Source: Pedobacter cryophilus | Lineage (GTDB): Bacteria > Bacteroidota > Bacteroidia > Sphingobacteriales > Sphingobacteriaceae | Length of the DNA: 64,000 nt | Assembly: GCF_005116455.1 (NCBI RefSeq) | Contig: NZ_SWBP01000001.1 | Location: 682,001 to 746,000, forward strand | Direction: 5' to 3' | Part shown: positions 1 to 9,919 of the stretch, piece after piece | Layout: each line of letters starts with the position of its first letter | Position numbering within the stretch: the first letter of the stretch is position 1 | Notes under the pieces: model-generated | Database searches by the model: none | Seen by the model: the letters and a program-made list of their open reading frames with translations, nothing else | Told to the model about the DNA's origin: nothing | Translations under genes and position numbers: made by a program

Positions 1-750
1 ACTCCTGTTTTTTTAATTGGGCATATTACCAAAGATGGGATGATTGCCGGACCAAAAATATTGGAGCACATGGTTGATACGGTTTTGCAATTTGAGGGCG
101 ACAGGCATCATGTTTACAGAATTTTACGAGCCATTAAAAATAGATTTGGTGCAGCTTCTGAATTGGGGATTTACGAGATGTCTGGTGCTGGTTTAAGAGA
201 AGTTTCTAATCCTTCAGAAATTTTGCTTTCGCAGAGAGATGAGCCTTTAAGCGGCGTCACTATTTCTGCTACTATGGAAGGAATGAGGCCAATGTTGATA
301 GAAACCCAGGCTTTGGTAAGTACTTCGCCTTATGGCACACCACAACGATCTGCAACGGGATTTGATACCAAAAGAATGAATATGTTATTGGCCGTTTTAG
401 AAAAACGGTGCGGCTTTAAATTAGGCGCTAAAGATGTTTTTTTAAACATTGCAGGCGGCATTAGGGTAGAAGACCCTAGTATAGATTTAGGGTTGATAGC
501 CGCTATTATTTCCTCACATGAGGATATGCCGGTTTCTTACAAAACTTGTTTTGCTGCTGAGGTGGGTTTATCTGGAGAAATTAGAGCAGTAACCAGAATA
601 GAACAGCGTATTGCCGAAGCACAAAAATTAGGATTCGAACAGATTTTTATCTCTAAATACAATAAAAAAGGTCTCGATTTATCAAAATATGAAATAGAAA
701 TAAAAACAGTTTCTAAAATTGAGGAAGTTTTTAATTTACTGTTTGGCTAG
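1..750 (+). CDS. radA: DNA repair protein RadA/Sms, C-terminal part (5' end outside window)
   Basis: The frame is open from the first base, so only the last 249 residues are present. RadA is a RecA-like ATPase that helps process recombination intermediates and branch migration. The visible part starts in the ATPase core (FLIGHITKDG, then the IAGPKILEHMVDTVLQFEGD stretch). It carries the RadA-specific KNRFG motif in AIKNRFGAASELG. It ends in the Lon-protease-like domain (IAGGIRVEDPSIDLGLIAAI, then AEVGLSGEIRAV). The N-terminal zinc finger and Walker A motif lie upstream of the window. A hairpin follows the stop at once, so this is the last gene of its unit. Confidence 0.97.
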   Translation, partial: TPVFLIGHITKDGMIAGPKILEHMVDTVLQFEGDRHHVYRILRAIKNRFGAASELGIYEMSGAGLREVSNPSEILLSQRDEPLSGVTISATMEGMRPMLIETQALVSTSPYGTPQRSATGFDTKRMNMLLAVLEKRCGFKLGAKDVFLNIAGGIRVEDPSIDLGLIAAIISSHEDMPVSYKTCFAAEVGLSGEIRAVTRIEQRIAEAQKLGFEQIFISKYNKKGLDLSKYEIEIKTVSKIEEVFNLLFG

Positions 751-760
751 GCTATAAACA

Positions 761-794
761 ACAAATCCGCTTTGTTTTCGAAGCGGATTTGTTA
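761..794 (+). terminator. hairpin after radA
   Basis: A 12-bp perfect stem (ACAAATCCGCTT / AAGCGGATTTGT) with an 8-nt loop begins 11 bases after the radA stop. The T-tract is weak, so termination efficiency is uncertain. Confidence 0.6.
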
Positions 795-1050
795 TTAACA
801 ATTAAAATTTGTTTCGCTTAAAGTTTGGTTTAAAAACGCTAAGACTTTTTGATTAACCTTAGGTCTAATATAGGTTATTTAAAAGATTAAAAGCAAATTG
901 TTTAACCTGATCTTTTTGCTATCTGCTTTTAAAAATAACTCAAAAAAAAATAATTAAACTGTTAAGATTAAAAATCCTGTTTATTGCAAATTCAGAGTTT
1001 TTTTGTGGAAAAATGTGGAAAAATATTTTAAAAAATAGGCAAATAAAAGT
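795..1050. other. non-coding spacer between convergent genes
   Basis: This AT-rich stretch lies between the radA hairpin and the terminator of the minus-strand peptidase cluster. I see no open frame, repeat or convincing promoter in it. Confidence 0.5.
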
Positions 1051-1051
1051 T

Positions 1052-1090
1052 AAACCCGATACACTATCTAAGCTATAATGTATCGGGTTT
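1052..1090 (-). terminator. terminator of the peptidase cluster
   Basis: A 12-bp perfect stem (AAACCCGATACA / TGTATCGGGTTT) lies just beyond the stop at 1109. On the minus strand it is followed by a T-rich run, which fits Rho-independent termination of the 9631-1109 cluster. Confidence 0.65.
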
Positions 1091-1108
1091 AAGGTTTAAT
1101 AAAGTGTA

Positions 1109-2845
1109 TTATTTGGTTAACTCAGCAATGCCACCTTTTTTACTATCTACTTTAACAGTGTATTTAGTGCCGCCTTGTACAATCCACCTTACTACCACCA
1201 TATTCTGACCTCCAATATTATTCACTTTAATTACCGTTGGATTTACTTTTTGTTCGGTAGCAATATTCAAGTCTTTATTCTGGACAATCATGCCAGCTAA
1301 AACTTTTCCACCGGTTAAAGAGACCAAATCAGGCACTTCAATATTGTATTTTAAATCTTGAGAAGCATGTGTAGGCATCATTCTTTTATTGGCAATAGTT
1401 GCCGTTACTTCTTTTAATCCGTTGCCCAAATCTTTCACCTCTATATCATCTACTGATAGTTTTGGGGTATGGTAAGCATGGTAAAAAGTGAAAGCCATAT
1501 TTCTATGCGCATCAGATTCTAATAAAAAACCAGGGTGTGTTCTGCCAAAAGTCTTTTTAAACCCGCCAATTTCAATATCACCAAATTGTGGGTGTTTAAA
1601 TGGTTTCCAATCTACAAAAGCATCCTTAAACAATAGATATTTATCAAAATTGTACGATGTGGATTGTGGGTCTGTATCAGCTTTGCTAAAATATTGGAAA
1701 CTGTTCCACAACTCGTTAGAGAAAGTATAAATTCCTCTACTTCCGTAAAACCAATCCAACTCGCCACCAAAAACAGAATATAAATCTTTATAAACTACTA
1801 AATATCTATATCCAGGAATCAATTCTTCTCCTTTTTTACCTAAAGCATCATAAACCCTAACATCTTCACGGTTATAAGTTCCTTCATCTTCTGCCGCACC
1901 TGGGCCACGTAAAATCATCCCGCCATTGTTGTGGTAAGATTGTGCTGCGGCTATGTTTGGGTGTTTTAATACAAAATCTGCAACAGCTCTGTTTTCGGGA
2001 ATAGAAAATGGATATTTATAAGCGCCGCTTTGGATATAATTGGGTTGCCAATTCCAAGCCCAATCTCTGTTTGGGTCGTAAAAACCCTCGCCATCTTCAT
2101 TCACTTGTCCGTCTAAATCATTATCAATCCCTTCATAACCTAACATTTCGTATTCGCCATCTTCATCAGCTCCAACCTGAATCATTCTTCGTGGATCTGT
2201 TGGGTCTAGTTTCATTCTGCCATTCACGTTTTTTCTACGCATCATGGTAATGTGTCCGTTTTTATCTAAATCATCAAAACCATCTTCATTTGTAGCGCCA
2301 TCTCTATCGTTATCAACGGCAATCATTCCTGATCTAGGCGAGTTTGCATTATTAGGCTGCTGTAAAAAATTATCTCTTCCATCAGGATTGATAGACGGAA
2401 CGATGTAGAAAATTTTATCATGCAATAATTCTTTAATAAAAGTATTGTTAGCAAAAGATTCTGCTAAATACCAAGCGGTATAAGAGGCAAATTCCGACCC
2501 TTGAATTTCATTAGAATGGATATTTCCATCAATGTACATTCCGGGTTTTTTATCAGGAGAACTGCCGGTTTTATAATCTGTAATTGCCAATAAAATTAAA
2601 TCTCGACCTTGAGCCGTTTTACCGATCACCTGTACTTTTACCAAATCAGGATAAGCTTTTTCTAATTTACGAGCAATGGTAACATGGCCTTCGTAATCAT
2701 AATATTTGTTCCAGCTAACAGCAACTTTTGGATTAACTGGGCTGCCAACTGCCTGAAACATTTGAGAAGATTCTTGAGCAATTGAGCTTAAAATACTTCC
2801 CGAGATTAATAAACTGAATATAGATTTTTTTATGTTGATGTGCAT
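1109..2845 (-). CDS. M14 family zinc carboxypeptidase, secreted
   Basis: A metallo-exopeptidase that should trim C-terminal residues from peptides outside the cytoplasm. With the start at 2845 it has 578 residues and an N-terminal signal peptide ending near SSIAQ. The zinc site is intact: H110 and E113 (HSNE), third ligand H305 (SYHNN), and general base E378 (TFSNELW). An acidic insertion near residues 178-195 (DNDRDGATNEDG) looks like a calcium-binding loop. I prefer 2845 over the ATG at 2887 because the latter would overlap the upstream gene and add a second hydrophobic stretch. It follows its paralogue by 10 bases, so the two are probably co-transcribed. Confidence 0.9.
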   Translation of the reverse strand: MHINIKKSIFSLLISGSILSSIAQESSQMFQAVGSPVNPKVAVSWNKYYDYEGHVTIARKLEKAYPDLVKVQVIGKTAQGRDLILLAITDYKTGSSPDKKPGMYIDGNIHSNEIQGSEFASYTAWYLAESFANNTFIKELLHDKIFYIVPSINPDGRDNFLQQPNNANSPRSGMIAVDNDRDGATNEDGFDDLDKNGHITMMRRKNVNGRMKLDPTDPRRMIQVGADEDGEYEMLGYEGIDNDLDGQVNEDGEGFYDPNRDWAWNWQPNYIQSGAYKYPFSIPENRAVADFVLKHPNIAAAQSYHNNGGMILRGPGAAEDEGTYNREDVRVYDALGKKGEELIPGYRYLVVYKDLYSVFGGELDWFYGSRGIYTFSNELWNSFQYFSKADTDPQSTSYNFDKYLLFKDAFVDWKPFKHPQFGDIEIGGFKKTFGRTHPGFLLESDAHRNMAFTFYHAYHTPKLSVDDIEVKDLGNGLKEVTATIANKRMMPTHASQDLKYNIEVPDLVSLTGGKVLAGMIVQNKDLNIATEQKVNPTVIKVNNIGGQNMVVVRWIVQGGTKYTVKVDSKKGGIAELTK

Positions 2846-2855
2846 AACGTACAGA

Positions 2856-4484
2856 TTAAAGGTTAATAGAAACAGTTTTTTGACCATTTGAAGGGCTGGC
2901 TATCGTAATGGTTACTTTTCCGCTTCCGCTGATGAGCCAACTCAAAGATTCCTTACCATAGCCAGCAATAGCGCCAATGGTTTGGTTTGCTCTGCCCGAT
3001 AACACTTTTCCGCTTGTTTCTAATTTTACATGAATATTTTTAACCCAATTGCTTTTTTCTCCTACTTTGGTTTGAGTAGCAAAAGCACCATTATTTACCA
3101 CATCTAAACTAATTCTGGTTAAGCCACCTTCTAATTTTTCTGTTTTCACATTCATTGGCGCCACCGTAGGCACCATTTTAGAAAGAGCCATCACAAAATT
3201 GGTATGCTCAGTTACTAAATTATCTACCATTTTGTAAGGAGGATTCAATAAAACAAAAGGATCTAAACCACCAACTTCTACTTTAGCATCCGGAAAGTCT
3301 GGATGTTTTACTGCCGCCCAAGTAGAAAAAGTGCCACTTATATTTTCTTTTTCGGCCCATCTTAAATAAGCAGTTTCGTCATTTTTTTCAGCAAATGCTT
3401 TTTGCTTTTTTGCCGTATCAGGTTTGGTTTCTGGCAACCACCAACCGGGTGTACTAAAGCTAAATCTGCCATAATGGAAATAAGCCCAATCTGCAAAATT
3501 ACCTTCTGTAGCTTTTGAAACAGGTGCGTTTTTAGCTTTCACTATTTTGTTATAGGTTTTAGAAACTAAATCGTTCACTTTCACATCTTCCTCATACCAA
3601 CTAGAAATAATTCTTTTACTGGTGCCGGCTTTGTTAAAACTTACCGGGTTAGATAAATTATTTTGAGGACCAAAAGTTAAAACTGCATATACATTATAGG
3701 CTTCAAAAAGAAAATCTAATAATGCTCTGTTTTCTAATTCTGAAACCATGTGTTCGCCAGAACCTGCCACAAAGTTTGGATAATTATAGCTCATGTTTTT
3801 ATTGAAAGCCACGCCACCTTCTCCATCTTCATTAAAAACACCGTCTTTATCATTGTCTGTTCCTTCGCTAAGCAACAAATATTTACCTTTTTGTCCTTTA
3901 GTGAGTTCAGCTTTTATCATTATTCTTTCATCATCCGGCGAGGCAATCCATTCTCCTGTTGGATGTTCTATACGCATCATGGTAATTTTTCCATCTCCAT
4001 TTAAATCTTCAAAGCCATCTTCATTAAAAACACCATCACGGTCGTCATCAGTTGATTTCGCATTTCCGCTTCTAGCGTATTTTAGCTTAGCAAAATATTG
4101 CTCGGTAGCATCCGGACTTAGGTTTGGAAAAACATAATAAGTTTGTTGATTGAGCAAGTTTTTAACGCTGTCTGTTGCTGATTGAGCTAATAATTTTTCG
4201 GCAAAGCCGATGGCTAGTTCAACACCTAAAAGATGACTACCTTCTACTCCTCCAACTACTGCAACAGCTGGTTTTTCGGTTAAATTTCCAGTGCCAATAG
4301 AAAGCATCCAAATATCTTTACCGCCTAAAGTTTTGGTTAATGATTTCACTTTTACCAGCGAAGGGTACTTTTTCTCTAGCTGTTGCGCTCTTGATGTGAG
4401 TGTTGAGTAATTGCTATAATCTTGTGCGGAGGCGAATTGGCTTCCTATTAAACAAGAAAATAGCAGGGTGTAAAATTTATTCAT
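2856..4484 (-). CDS. catalytically dead M14 carboxypeptidase homologue, secreted
   Basis: A 542-residue paralogue of the gene just downstream, with a signal peptide (cleavage near FASAQ) and the same acidic calcium-loop-like insertion (DDDRDGVFNEDG). Gap-free local alignment shows every catalytic position changed. The zinc pair HxxE reads ExxH (E81-G-S-H84), the third histidine is Gly (LTFGPQ), and the general-base Glu is Pro (FSTPGWW). The overall fold appears kept, so it may bind peptides or glycans or partner the active enzyme, but hydrolysis by the family mechanism is not expected. That role is inference. It lies 47 bases after the S9 peptidase gene and 10 bases before the active paralogue. 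Confidence 0.85.
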   Translation of the reverse strand: MNKFYTLLFSCLIGSQFASAQDYSNYSTLTSRAQQLEKKYPSLVKVKSLTKTLGGKDIWMLSIGTGNLTEKPAVAVVGGVEGSHLLGVELAIGFAEKLLAQSATDSVKNLLNQQTYYVFPNLSPDATEQYFAKLKYARSGNAKSTDDDRDGVFNEDGFEDLNGDGKITMMRIEHPTGEWIASPDDERIMIKAELTKGQKGKYLLLSEGTDNDKDGVFNEDGEGGVAFNKNMSYNYPNFVAGSGEHMVSELENRALLDFLFEAYNVYAVLTFGPQNNLSNPVSFNKAGTSKRIISSWYEEDVKVNDLVSKTYNKIVKAKNAPVSKATEGNFADWAYFHYGRFSFSTPGWWLPETKPDTAKKQKAFAEKNDETAYLRWAEKENISGTFSTWAAVKHPDFPDAKVEVGGLDPFVLLNPPYKMVDNLVTEHTNFVMALSKMVPTVAPMNVKTEKLEGGLTRISLDVVNNGAFATQTKVGEKSNWVKNIHVKLETSGKVLSGRANQTIGAIAGYGKESLSWLISGSGKVTITIASPSNGQKTVSINL

Positions 4485-4531
4485 ATCTATATTAAGTTTG
4501 ACTGATTTTTATTGGATTCAATTTTAGCTTT

Positions 4532-6895
4532 TTACTTCTTCAAACTCTCTTCAAAAAGTTTATAAATTCTTGAATATTCGTCTCTCCAACTTGTCGGTTC
4601 TTCAAAACCGTGGTCTTCTACTGGGTAAACGGCCAATTCCCAATTTTCCTTTTTTAACTCGATGAGTTTTTGAGAAAGACGAACAATATCTTGGAAATGC
4701 ACATTTACATCCACCATTCCGTGAGCCATTAATAATTTACCTTTTAAGCCGGTTGCAAAATTGATGGGAGAGCTTAACTCGTAAGATTTTGGATCGTTAA
4801 AAGGCTCATTTAAAATATTAGCTGTATAACCGTGATTATAATGTGCCCAATCTGTTACGGAACGTAAAGCGGCACCAGCAGCAAATACCTCAGGCTCATT
4901 AAATAAAGCCATTAAAGTGATAAAACCGCCATAAGAACCGCCGTATAAACCAATATGCTTAGGATTAACGCCGTATTTATCTACTAACATTTTAGCGCCA
5001 TCTACTTGGTCGCTTAAATCTTTTCCGCCCATGTGGCGATAAATGCCTGTTCTAAAATCTCGGCCATAGCCAGAACTTCCGGTATAATCAATATCTAAAA
5101 CGGTGTAGCCATTATCTGCCAATAAATTATGGAACATGTACTCTCTAAAATAAGTGCTCCAACGGTAATGTACGTTTTGTAAATAACCCGCTCCGTGTAC
5201 AAAAATTACGGCTGGTTTTGCAGCATCAGCATTTTTAGCTTGATATAAACGAGCATAAACTGTAGTTCCTGTTTTATTCGTAAAAGTGACCATTTCGGGC
5301 TCTCTCCAAGCGTAAGAATCAAATTCTTTTGAAGTCGATTTGGTAATTTGAGTAGTTTTTGCCCCTGCCGAATTACTTTGGAAATACAATTCCCAAGGTT
5401 TATTAGAGTAGCTATAACGTAATGCAATAAATTTTTCATCAGGAGATAAAGATGCTTCGTTACCACCTTTCATCGAAGTAATTTTTGTGGCTGTTCCTCC
5501 GCTTACGCTGATTTTATAGAAATGGGTAATCCCCGGATGCTCGGTATTTGCTGTGTAATAAAAGCTTTTTGCATCATTAGAAAGCTGTAAACTTTGTACT
5601 TCCCAATTGCCAGATGTAATTTGCTTTTTTTGTTTGGTAATGATGTTTAAAGTGTAGAGATGAGAATATCCCGAGGCTTCGCTTTGGAAATACAAGGTTT
5701 CATCATCAATCCATCCTAAACTTCCTCCACCAAAACCACCACCAATGCCGGGGCCACCAATCCAAGCTTCATCTCTTTGGCGGTCTAATAAAGTTAATGC
5801 TCCAGTTTGTGGATTTAACTCCATTAACCAACGGTCTTTATTGTCTTGAGCGCTTACGGTTACAAAAGCTTTGGTTCCGCTTTTATTCCAAATAGGGATA
5901 CCCACACTTACGGTACGGTCTTCGTTTTTCTTTTGTCTTTCTGCCAGTTGCTTTGGATAATCTTTCACATAATCTGGCAAATCTTTAATACCTAATATAT
6001 CATTAGTTTTAATGCTGATGGTGCTGTCTTTATCTATTTGATAAATAAAAGTTTCTGTTGTTGAAAGCGGTGCGCCAACTTTTGTTCTGCCTGCAATATC
6101 GGTTGTAAAACCAGATGCATCAATAAAATCAGGAATGACAGTGTTTTTGGCCTCCGCTCTTTTTAATAAACGATAAGTGATGTATTTACCATCAGGACTT
6201 AATTGAATGCCAGAAATCGCTTTATCATCTACACTAATTTCTTTTGGTCTTTTAACCTCTCTAAATTTGGCTTCAATTTTATTTTCTTTAGCGATTTGAT
6301 CTTCTTTTTTAACAATATCAAAAAGATCTAATTGCTGTTCCTTTAACCAAGTTTCTTGTGAATTTAATTTAGCATCAGGTCTTTTTCTGGTTCTTACAAA
6401 ATTAGTAAGCTGAATTAATTCGCCATCTACTAAAGATTGTTGGTATAAATTTTCTCCTCTTTGATAAACTACAGCTGTTTCATTGGCAGTAAAATCAGCA
6501 CCAGCTTCTCTGTCTAAAGTGTTGGTAATTTGTTTAGATGTTCCTGTTTTGATATCTAAAATAAATAAATCACCGTTTTTTTCATAAAGCTTTTTTGTTC
6601 TGGCTTTATTTAATGTCCCTCTAAAAGATGGCAAAGCTATTTCTGCTTCTTTACTTAATTTTTGAGGTTGTAGGTTTTTGGTGGTAATAAAATACCAAGA
6701 ATCTTTACTGGCTCCGGTTGGATTCCATTGAAAATAAACGGTTTTACTGTCCTCACTCCATTGAATATTTGATGGAGATACACCCATCCAAATGGGGTCT
6801 CGCATAATTTTGTCAACGGTTAATTTCCCTAATTCCTGGGCATTTACGTTTGCAATGCCGCTTAGTAATAAAGCAATAAGTACAATTTTTTTCAT
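4532..6895 (-). CDS. S9 family prolyl-oligopeptidase-type serine peptidase
   Basis: A 787-residue secreted peptidase with a signal peptide (ANVNAQ), an N-terminal beta-propeller region and a C-terminal alpha/beta hydrolase domain. The catalytic triad is visible: S654 in GGSYGG, D729 in HGMVDVN, and H762 in VEDHGF. Members of this family release dipeptides or acylated residues from peptide N-termini, and the exact specificity cannot be read here. It lies between the large M14 gene and the dead M14 gene, suggesting a joint role in digesting external peptides. The upstream gap (6896-7057) contains palindromic repeats that could uncouple it from the gene before it. Confidence 0.93.
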   Translation of the reverse strand: MKKIVLIALLLSGIANVNAQELGKLTVDKIMRDPIWMGVSPSNIQWSEDSKTVYFQWNPTGASKDSWYFITTKNLQPQKLSKEAEIALPSFRGTLNKARTKKLYEKNGDLFILDIKTGTSKQITNTLDREAGADFTANETAVVYQRGENLYQQSLVDGELIQLTNFVRTRKRPDAKLNSQETWLKEQQLDLFDIVKKEDQIAKENKIEAKFREVKRPKEISVDDKAISGIQLSPDGKYITYRLLKRAEAKNTVIPDFIDASGFTTDIAGRTKVGAPLSTTETFIYQIDKDSTISIKTNDILGIKDLPDYVKDYPKQLAERQKKNEDRTVSVGIPIWNKSGTKAFVTVSAQDNKDRWLMELNPQTGALTLLDRQRDEAWIGGPGIGGGFGGGSLGWIDDETLYFQSEASGYSHLYTLNIITKQKKQITSGNWEVQSLQLSNDAKSFYYTANTEHPGITHFYKISVSGGTATKITSMKGGNEASLSPDEKFIALRYSYSNKPWELYFQSNSAGAKTTQITKSTSKEFDSYAWREPEMVTFTNKTGTTVYARLYQAKNADAAKPAVIFVHGAGYLQNVHYRWSTYFREYMFHNLLADNGYTVLDIDYTGSSGYGRDFRTGIYRHMGGKDLSDQVDGAKMLVDKYGVNPKHIGLYGGSYGGFITLMALFNEPEVFAAGAALRSVTDWAHYNHGYTANILNEPFNDPKSYELSSPINFATGLKGKLLMAHGMVDVNVHFQDIVRLSQKLIELKKENWELAVYPVEDHGFEEPTSWRDEYSRIYKLFEESLKK

Positions 6896-6916
6896 GTTGT
6901 TGTGAGTTGAAATTCC

Positions 6917-7052
6917 ACAGACCGCTGTCCGCAGATAATTTCGTTATAAATTGAATTTTATTTTTTTAAGTCATTACAGCGGACTGCCGACGTCGGTCTG
7001 CGGACTTAAAAGCACACAGACAGCGGAAACCGACCACCGTCTGCGGACTTCA
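6917..7052. repeat. cluster of REP-like palindromic repeats
   Basis: Three related units built on the words TCCGCAGAC and CCGCTGT lie between two minus-strand peptidase genes. The middle one (about 6967-7007) begins AAGTC, ends GACTT and is centred on the palindrome CCGACGTCGG. The unit at 7018-7050 is a diverged copy in the same orientation, and the one at 6917-6936 is partial. Confidence 0.6.
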
Positions 7053-7057
7053 AAAAA

Positions 7058-9631
7058 CTAATCTTCTCCACCACCTCCGCCGCCACCAATGGTTTGACCG
7101 AAGAAAATAGCGTTCATAAATAATTTACTGGTTCCAAACCAAAAAGCTCTGAAGTTGGGATTATCAGAAAAAGAAATTACTCTTCCTCTGCCAAAACCGT
7201 TGGTAATTACTGCCGCAGATCCTTTTAAAATTTTCTCGTTAGCAGGAGAAATATAACCTGCTAAAAGTGGTTTTGCAGTATAAGTTAAAGGCGTAATAAA
7301 CGGATTTTTTGGTTTTTCAAACATTCCGGTACCTTCTCTAAATAATGGAATTTCTGAGGTGGTAATTCCGTAAGCAATAGGATGAGTTTTATCTACTCGG
7401 CTATTAAAAATAGCACCCGGAATGTATTGCGCTCTGGCAACTTCTTGTTGGGTATCGTAATTTCTAAAAGCAATAGAATCATTGTTTTTGATCACTTTGT
7501 ATTTGATATCAGCTATTCCGTTTGCAGATACCCAACGGTTAGCATCGCCCATGGCAATTAAAGTTCCGCCGGCTCTTACAAATCTTTTAACTTCATCAAT
7601 TCCAGCCTGACTAATACCTGCATATCTGCCGTCAGCCATAATCATCACATTGTATTTCTCTAAACTTATTCTGTTAATATCAGTTTGTTCTACCAAAACT
7701 GGAGGCATATCAAAACGTTGATCTAATAAATGCCAAGCTTCACCAGCATCATTTGCATTTACGCCGGCACCTGTAACTAATAAAGTTTTAGGTTGTTGTA
7801 CCACTCTAAAATTGCTACTTCCTAAGTTAATTCCTTCGGTAATTCCAGTGCCTACAGGGTAAACTGTAATTCCGGTTGATTTGGCCAAAGCCGATATTAA
7901 AGTATAGATCTCATTTGCGCTTAATGATTGGTTACTGGATTGAACCATCATGGTGCCACTTTCAAAAGTCTTGGGTTTTCCATCAATCATCATGCTGAAT
8001 GATTTAGAAGCCACTTTTGCTAATAAACCTTTCTTTAATAACTCGTTCAATAATTTTGGTGCGTAAAATTCGGTCCATTCAAAAATATAGGCATAATTAC
8101 TTGCAGCACCCATTATTTTACCTTCAGGGAATTTTGCTTCTGGAATTTCATCTCCAATTAAACCTGCTGTAGAAGCTACTTCTGCATATTTAATATTAAA
8201 AGCTAATGGGAAAGTCCAGGCAGAAATATCATAAAATAAACTGTCTTGAAATTTGGTTTGCTTAGCAAAAATTGCTTTAATAGTGGTGTATTGCGTTTGA
8301 TCTGCCGGAACCACATAAGCTGCTTCCTGCTCAAAATTCTTTCCTGCAACACTGGTGTTTTTGGCTAATTGAAAAACCTTTATCTGATGTCTTTTTAAAA
8401 TATCTAATAAATGATAGCTCACCGCTTTATTATCTGCCGAGCCAAAAACATACCCTTTTATCGCATCAGTTTTAGCTACCTCTAAAGCGCCTTTATAAAA
8501 GTCTTTTTGGAATTTCAGCATCTCCACTCGCATGCCTTGTGCTGCTTTTAAAGTAGAAAAAGCGGTAACCACTTGGTTTTTTACAGTAAAAGGAAATCTT
8601 AAAATTCCGTTATCACTTTCTTGCGCATGTCCTCTTGAACTGGCTTGCTCAAATAGAATTCCAACGGCTCCATTTACATCTGGGTAAGTACTTCCTTTAC
8701 CATAATAGAAATCATCATAGTTTTCTTTGGTGAAATATAAAGAGCCAATTTTATCTAATTCTGCAGCATGGTAAGTTCCAATTTTAGCAGTTAACTCCTG
8801 ATTGATTTTTGGGGTAAGCGGATTGGTTCTTGAAGGTACACCAGGCTGAAAAAAGAAAGTGGCGTTGGTACCTTGCTCATGGTGATCTGTTAAAATATTA
8901 GGCTTCCAGTTATGAAATTGAGCCAATCTACCTTTAGATTCATTGTGTTGTAAAGGCAACCAATCGCGGTTTAAATCAAACCAATAGTGGTTGGTTCTTG
9001 AGTTTGGCCAAGGTTCGGCAAATTCTCTGGAGTTTGGGTCGGTGACTAAAGTAGTGCTTTTGTTGGCATTTACCCAACTAGCAAAACGCTGAATCCCATC
9101 AGGATTAATAGCCGGGTCAAATAAAATCACCGTATTTTTTAGCATTTGGTCTACCTCACTACCTTCGGCAGCAGCCAAATAATAAGCTACCGCGATGGAT
9201 GCATTTACCCCACTAGGCTCGTTACCATGAACAGAAAAACCTTGCCAAACCACGATAGGCATGTTATCAACATTGATATTTGCTGATTTTGATGGATCAG
9301 ACAAAGCTACATGTTGGATTCTAATTTGTTCAATATTTTGTTGATTCTCTGGACTCGTTATCGTCAATAAAATCATCCTTCTGTTCTCATAAGTTTTGCC
9401 GTATTCGGTAATGGTGATACGGTCTGATGCTTGATCTAAAGCGGTCATATACATTACCACTTGGTCATGACTCACATGCTGGTCGCCCACGTTAAAACCC
9501 AAAATAGATTGTGGTGTTGGAATTTTTGGATTGTAAGAAACACCTTGAGGAAGGTAATAAGACAATGGCGTTTGGCCGTTTACAAAGTTTATAATCAGGC
9601 AAAAGCTTAGGAATAAGTAAAGTTTACGCAT
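7058..9631 (-). CDS. large M14 family zinc carboxypeptidase, secreted
   Basis: An 857-residue protein with a signal peptide (cleavage near NFVNGQ) and an M14 domain in its first half. H135 and E138 form the HGNE zinc motif, a further ligand lies in DHHEQG (H250 or H251), and E328 in LFEQ fits the general base. NRDW (221-224) is also conserved. The second half contains a Rossmann-like segment (near YNVMIMADGRYAG) resembling glutamine-amidotransferase-fold domains of large bacterial M14 proteins. The tail GGGGGGGED is a short glycine run. It is the first gene of the minus-strand peptidase cluster and is divergent from yegP. Confidence 0.92.
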   Translation of the reverse strand: MRKLYLFLSFCLIINFVNGQTPLSYYLPQGVSYNPKIPTPQSILGFNVGDQHVSHDQVVMYMTALDQASDRITITEYGKTYENRRMILLTITSPENQQNIEQIRIQHVALSDPSKSANINVDNMPIVVWQGFSVHGNEPSGVNASIAVAYYLAAAEGSEVDQMLKNTVILFDPAINPDGIQRFASWVNANKSTTLVTDPNSREFAEPWPNSRTNHYWFDLNRDWLPLQHNESKGRLAQFHNWKPNILTDHHEQGTNATFFFQPGVPSRTNPLTPKINQELTAKIGTYHAAELDKIGSLYFTKENYDDFYYGKGSTYPDVNGAVGILFEQASSRGHAQESDNGILRFPFTVKNQVVTAFSTLKAAQGMRVEMLKFQKDFYKGALEVAKTDAIKGYVFGSADNKAVSYHLLDILKRHQIKVFQLAKNTSVAGKNFEQEAAYVVPADQTQYTTIKAIFAKQTKFQDSLFYDISAWTFPLAFNIKYAEVASTAGLIGDEIPEAKFPEGKIMGAASNYAYIFEWTEFYAPKLLNELLKKGLLAKVASKSFSMMIDGKPKTFESGTMMVQSSNQSLSANEIYTLISALAKSTGITVYPVGTGITEGINLGSSNFRVVQQPKTLLVTGAGVNANDAGEAWHLLDQRFDMPPVLVEQTDINRISLEKYNVMIMADGRYAGISQAGIDEVKRFVRAGGTLIAMGDANRWVSANGIADIKYKVIKNNDSIAFRNYDTQQEVARAQYIPGAIFNSRVDKTHPIAYGITTSEIPLFREGTGMFEKPKNPFITPLTYTAKPLLAGYISPANEKILKGSAAVITNGFGRGRVISFSDNPNFRAFWFGTSKLFMNAIFFGQTIGGGGGGGED

Positions 9632-9867
9632 ACGTTTAGTTTATTGTAAAATGCAAGTTAAAAATTTTAATGCTTTTGTACTAGAGCATTAGAAATAGAT
9701 GGGTAGCGCTACAAGATTGTTACCAATTACTACCTGTTTAAACCCTCTTAGCTGTTTTAAGGCCCCATTATTAAGTGCAAAATTTGCAAAAACAGGTACG
9801 CGATTGATACAAATCATATCATTTACAGAATGTTCTTTTTACCTTAATAGCTGCATATTATAAAGCA

Positions 9868-9895
9868 TTTATAATGGCATTTATAATGGCATTTC
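9868..9895 (+). repeat. short tandem repeat ATTTATAATGGC
   Basis: The 12-mer ATTTATAATGGC occurs twice in tandem, with partial copies on both sides, 25-50 bases before the yegP-like start. It may alter promoter spacing. No clear -33/-7 pair could be assigned. Confidence 0.4.
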
Positions 9896-9919
9896 TATTT
9901 ATCTAAAAAATCTAATAAC

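Noticed and set aside
3750-4137. Two overlapping plus-strand frames inside the minus-strand dead M14 gene
   Set aside because: They are the complement of a clear coding region with a signal peptide and family similarity, and their own residues show no family pattern.
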